Shown: one piece after another, positions 37,725 to 38,341 of the stretch
How the letters are laid out: every line of letters starts with the position of its first letter
Position numbering within the stretch: the first letter of the stretch is position 1
Assembly (NCBI GenBank): GCA_045806105.1
Contig: JBJMJY010000118.1
Coordinates: 1 to 38,341, forward strand
Length of the DNA: 38,341 bases
Direction: 5' to 3'
DNA from: AC-32 sp045806105
GTDB lineage: Bacteria; Actinomycetota; Thermoleophilia; Gaiellales; Gaiellaceae
Notes under the pieces: model-generated
What the model was told of the DNA's origin: nothing
The model's database searches: none
What the model saw: the letters and a program-made list of their open reading frames with translations, nothing else
Position numbers and translations under genes: made by a program

Positions 37725-38341
37725 CTATGCGACGTCGCGCAGCGCGGTCGAGTCGCCCAGCGCGCGCAGCTTCTTCAGGCTCTGGTTCTCGATCTGCCGG
37801 ATCCGCTCGCGCGTGACGTTGAAGGTCTTGCCGACCTCGTCCAGCGTCCGCGGGTGCTCGCCGTTGAGCCCGTAGCGCAGCTCGAGCACACGGCGCTCGC
37901 GGGCGCTGAGCGTGTCGAGCACGCGCTGCAGCGTGGCCTTGCGCATCTCGACCTCGGCGACCTCGTCCGGCAGCGGCTCGTTCTCGTCGGTGAGGAAGTG
38001 CCCGAACTCCGACTCCTCCTCGTCGCCGACCGGCTTCTCGAGCGAGACCGGCGCCTGCGAGCTGCGGCGGATCTGCTCGACCTCGTCCGTTGTCAGCTCG
38101 ACGTCCTTGGCGATCTCGCCCGAGGTCGGCTCGCGGCCGAGCTCGGCGCGAAGCTTCCGCTCCGAGCGCACGATCTTGTTCAGCTTCTCGACGACGTGGA
38201 CCGGCATACGGATCGTCCGCGCCTTGTCTGCGAGCGCGCGGGCGACCGCCTGGCGGATCCACCACGTCGCGTACGTCGAGAACTTGAAGCCCTTCCGGTA
38301 GTCGAACTTCTCGGCGGCGCGCACCAGGCCGATCGTGCCCT
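37725..38341 (-). CDS. rpoD: Primary sigma-70 factor, C-terminal part (start beyond window)
   Basis: The frame is open to the window edge, so the N-terminal portion with region 1 and most of region 2 is missing. Visible parts are region 2.3-2.4 (AEKFDYRKGFKFSTYATWWI, RQAVARALADKARTIRMPVH), region 3 (EKLNKIVRSERKLRAELGRE) and region 4 (RVLELRYGLNGEHPRTLDEV, FNVTRERIRQIENQSLKKL). These are the typical motifs of the housekeeping RpoD/SigA family, which directs most promoter recognition. It ends TALRDVA. The alternative, a SigB-type principal-like factor, cannot be excluded without the N-terminus. A short AGGGC-AAA-GCCCT hairpin lies downstream at about 37681-37693. Confidence 0.95.
   Translation of the reverse strand, partial: GTIGLVRAAEKFDYRKGFKFSTYATWWIRQAVARALADKARTIRMPVHVVEKLNKIVRSERKLRAELGREPTSGEIAKDVELTTDEVEQIRRSSQAPVSLEKPVGDEEESEFGHFLTDENEPLPDEVAEVEMRKATLQRVLDTLSARERRVLELRYGLNGEHPRTLDEVGKTFNVTRERIRQIENQSLKKLRALGDSTALRDVA

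Noticed and set aside
1..38341. Mobile elements, CRISPR arrays, phage genes or genomic-island borders
   Set aside because: No transposase, integrase, spaced repeats, att-like duplications or tRNA were found on either strand; composition is uniform by eye.

Overview
The window is very GC-rich, many genes start with GTG, and almost all neighbours overlap or abut. Gene content (Tad pilus genes, BTAD-type regulator, YtcJ-like amidohydrolase, pst/ars genes, a primary sigma factor) points to an actinomycete-like bacterium, most plausibly the class Thermoleophilia (Solirubrobacterales/Gaiellales). That taxonomic call is inference from gene style, not a search. No rRNA, tRNA, CRISPR array, insertion sequence or integrase was seen, and no gene-free stretch exceeds 300 bases.

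Layout. 1-6262: end of a probable membrane protein, an acyl-CoA dehydrogenase with a tiny upstream gene, a large secreted protein with about eight fibronectin-III-like repeats, an isoprenylcysteine-methyltransferase-like membrane enzyme and two small membrane proteins. 6278-14987: a complete Tad/Flp pilus locus on the minus strand (pilin, TadE, TadG-like, CpaB, CpaE, TadA, TadB, TadC), with a DUF192 gene and the prepilin peptidase divergent on the plus strand. TadB carries an N-terminal von Willebrand A domain, and a very stable UUCG hairpin separates the pilin from the assembly genes. No outer-membrane secretin is present.

15139-17259: two divergent paralogous NarL-type response regulators, each beside a small protein; the two small proteins also resemble each other. 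17247-22537: VOC/DUF2182/DUF1326 operon, a decayed cyclase-like remnant, a secreted cupin, a BTAD regulator/beta-propeller gene broken by a frameshift, and a two-domain VOC protein whose reading frame runs antisense into that broken gene. 22537-25575: a LacI-type regulator with two matching 12-bp operators, a 60-residue protein with an excellent ribosome site, an amidohydrolase, then a structured RNA-like element and a terminator.

25571-33538: an ATP-grasp ligase, then a phosphate block: pstC-pstA-pstB-phoU-pstS on the minus strand, a second pstS divergent from pstC, and a PhoP-like regulator divergent from a small sensorless histidine kinase. 33535-35029: an arsR-arsM-arsC operon with a perfect ArsR-type operator; it abuts the phosphate block, which makes sense because arsenate enters through phosphate transporters. 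35039-38341: an HD-superfamily protein lacking the signature Asp, an HxlR regulator, an M20 dipeptidase and the C-terminal part of the primary sigma factor. The most unusual items are the VWA-TadB fusion, the paired regulators with paired small proteins, and the folded element at 25415-25507.
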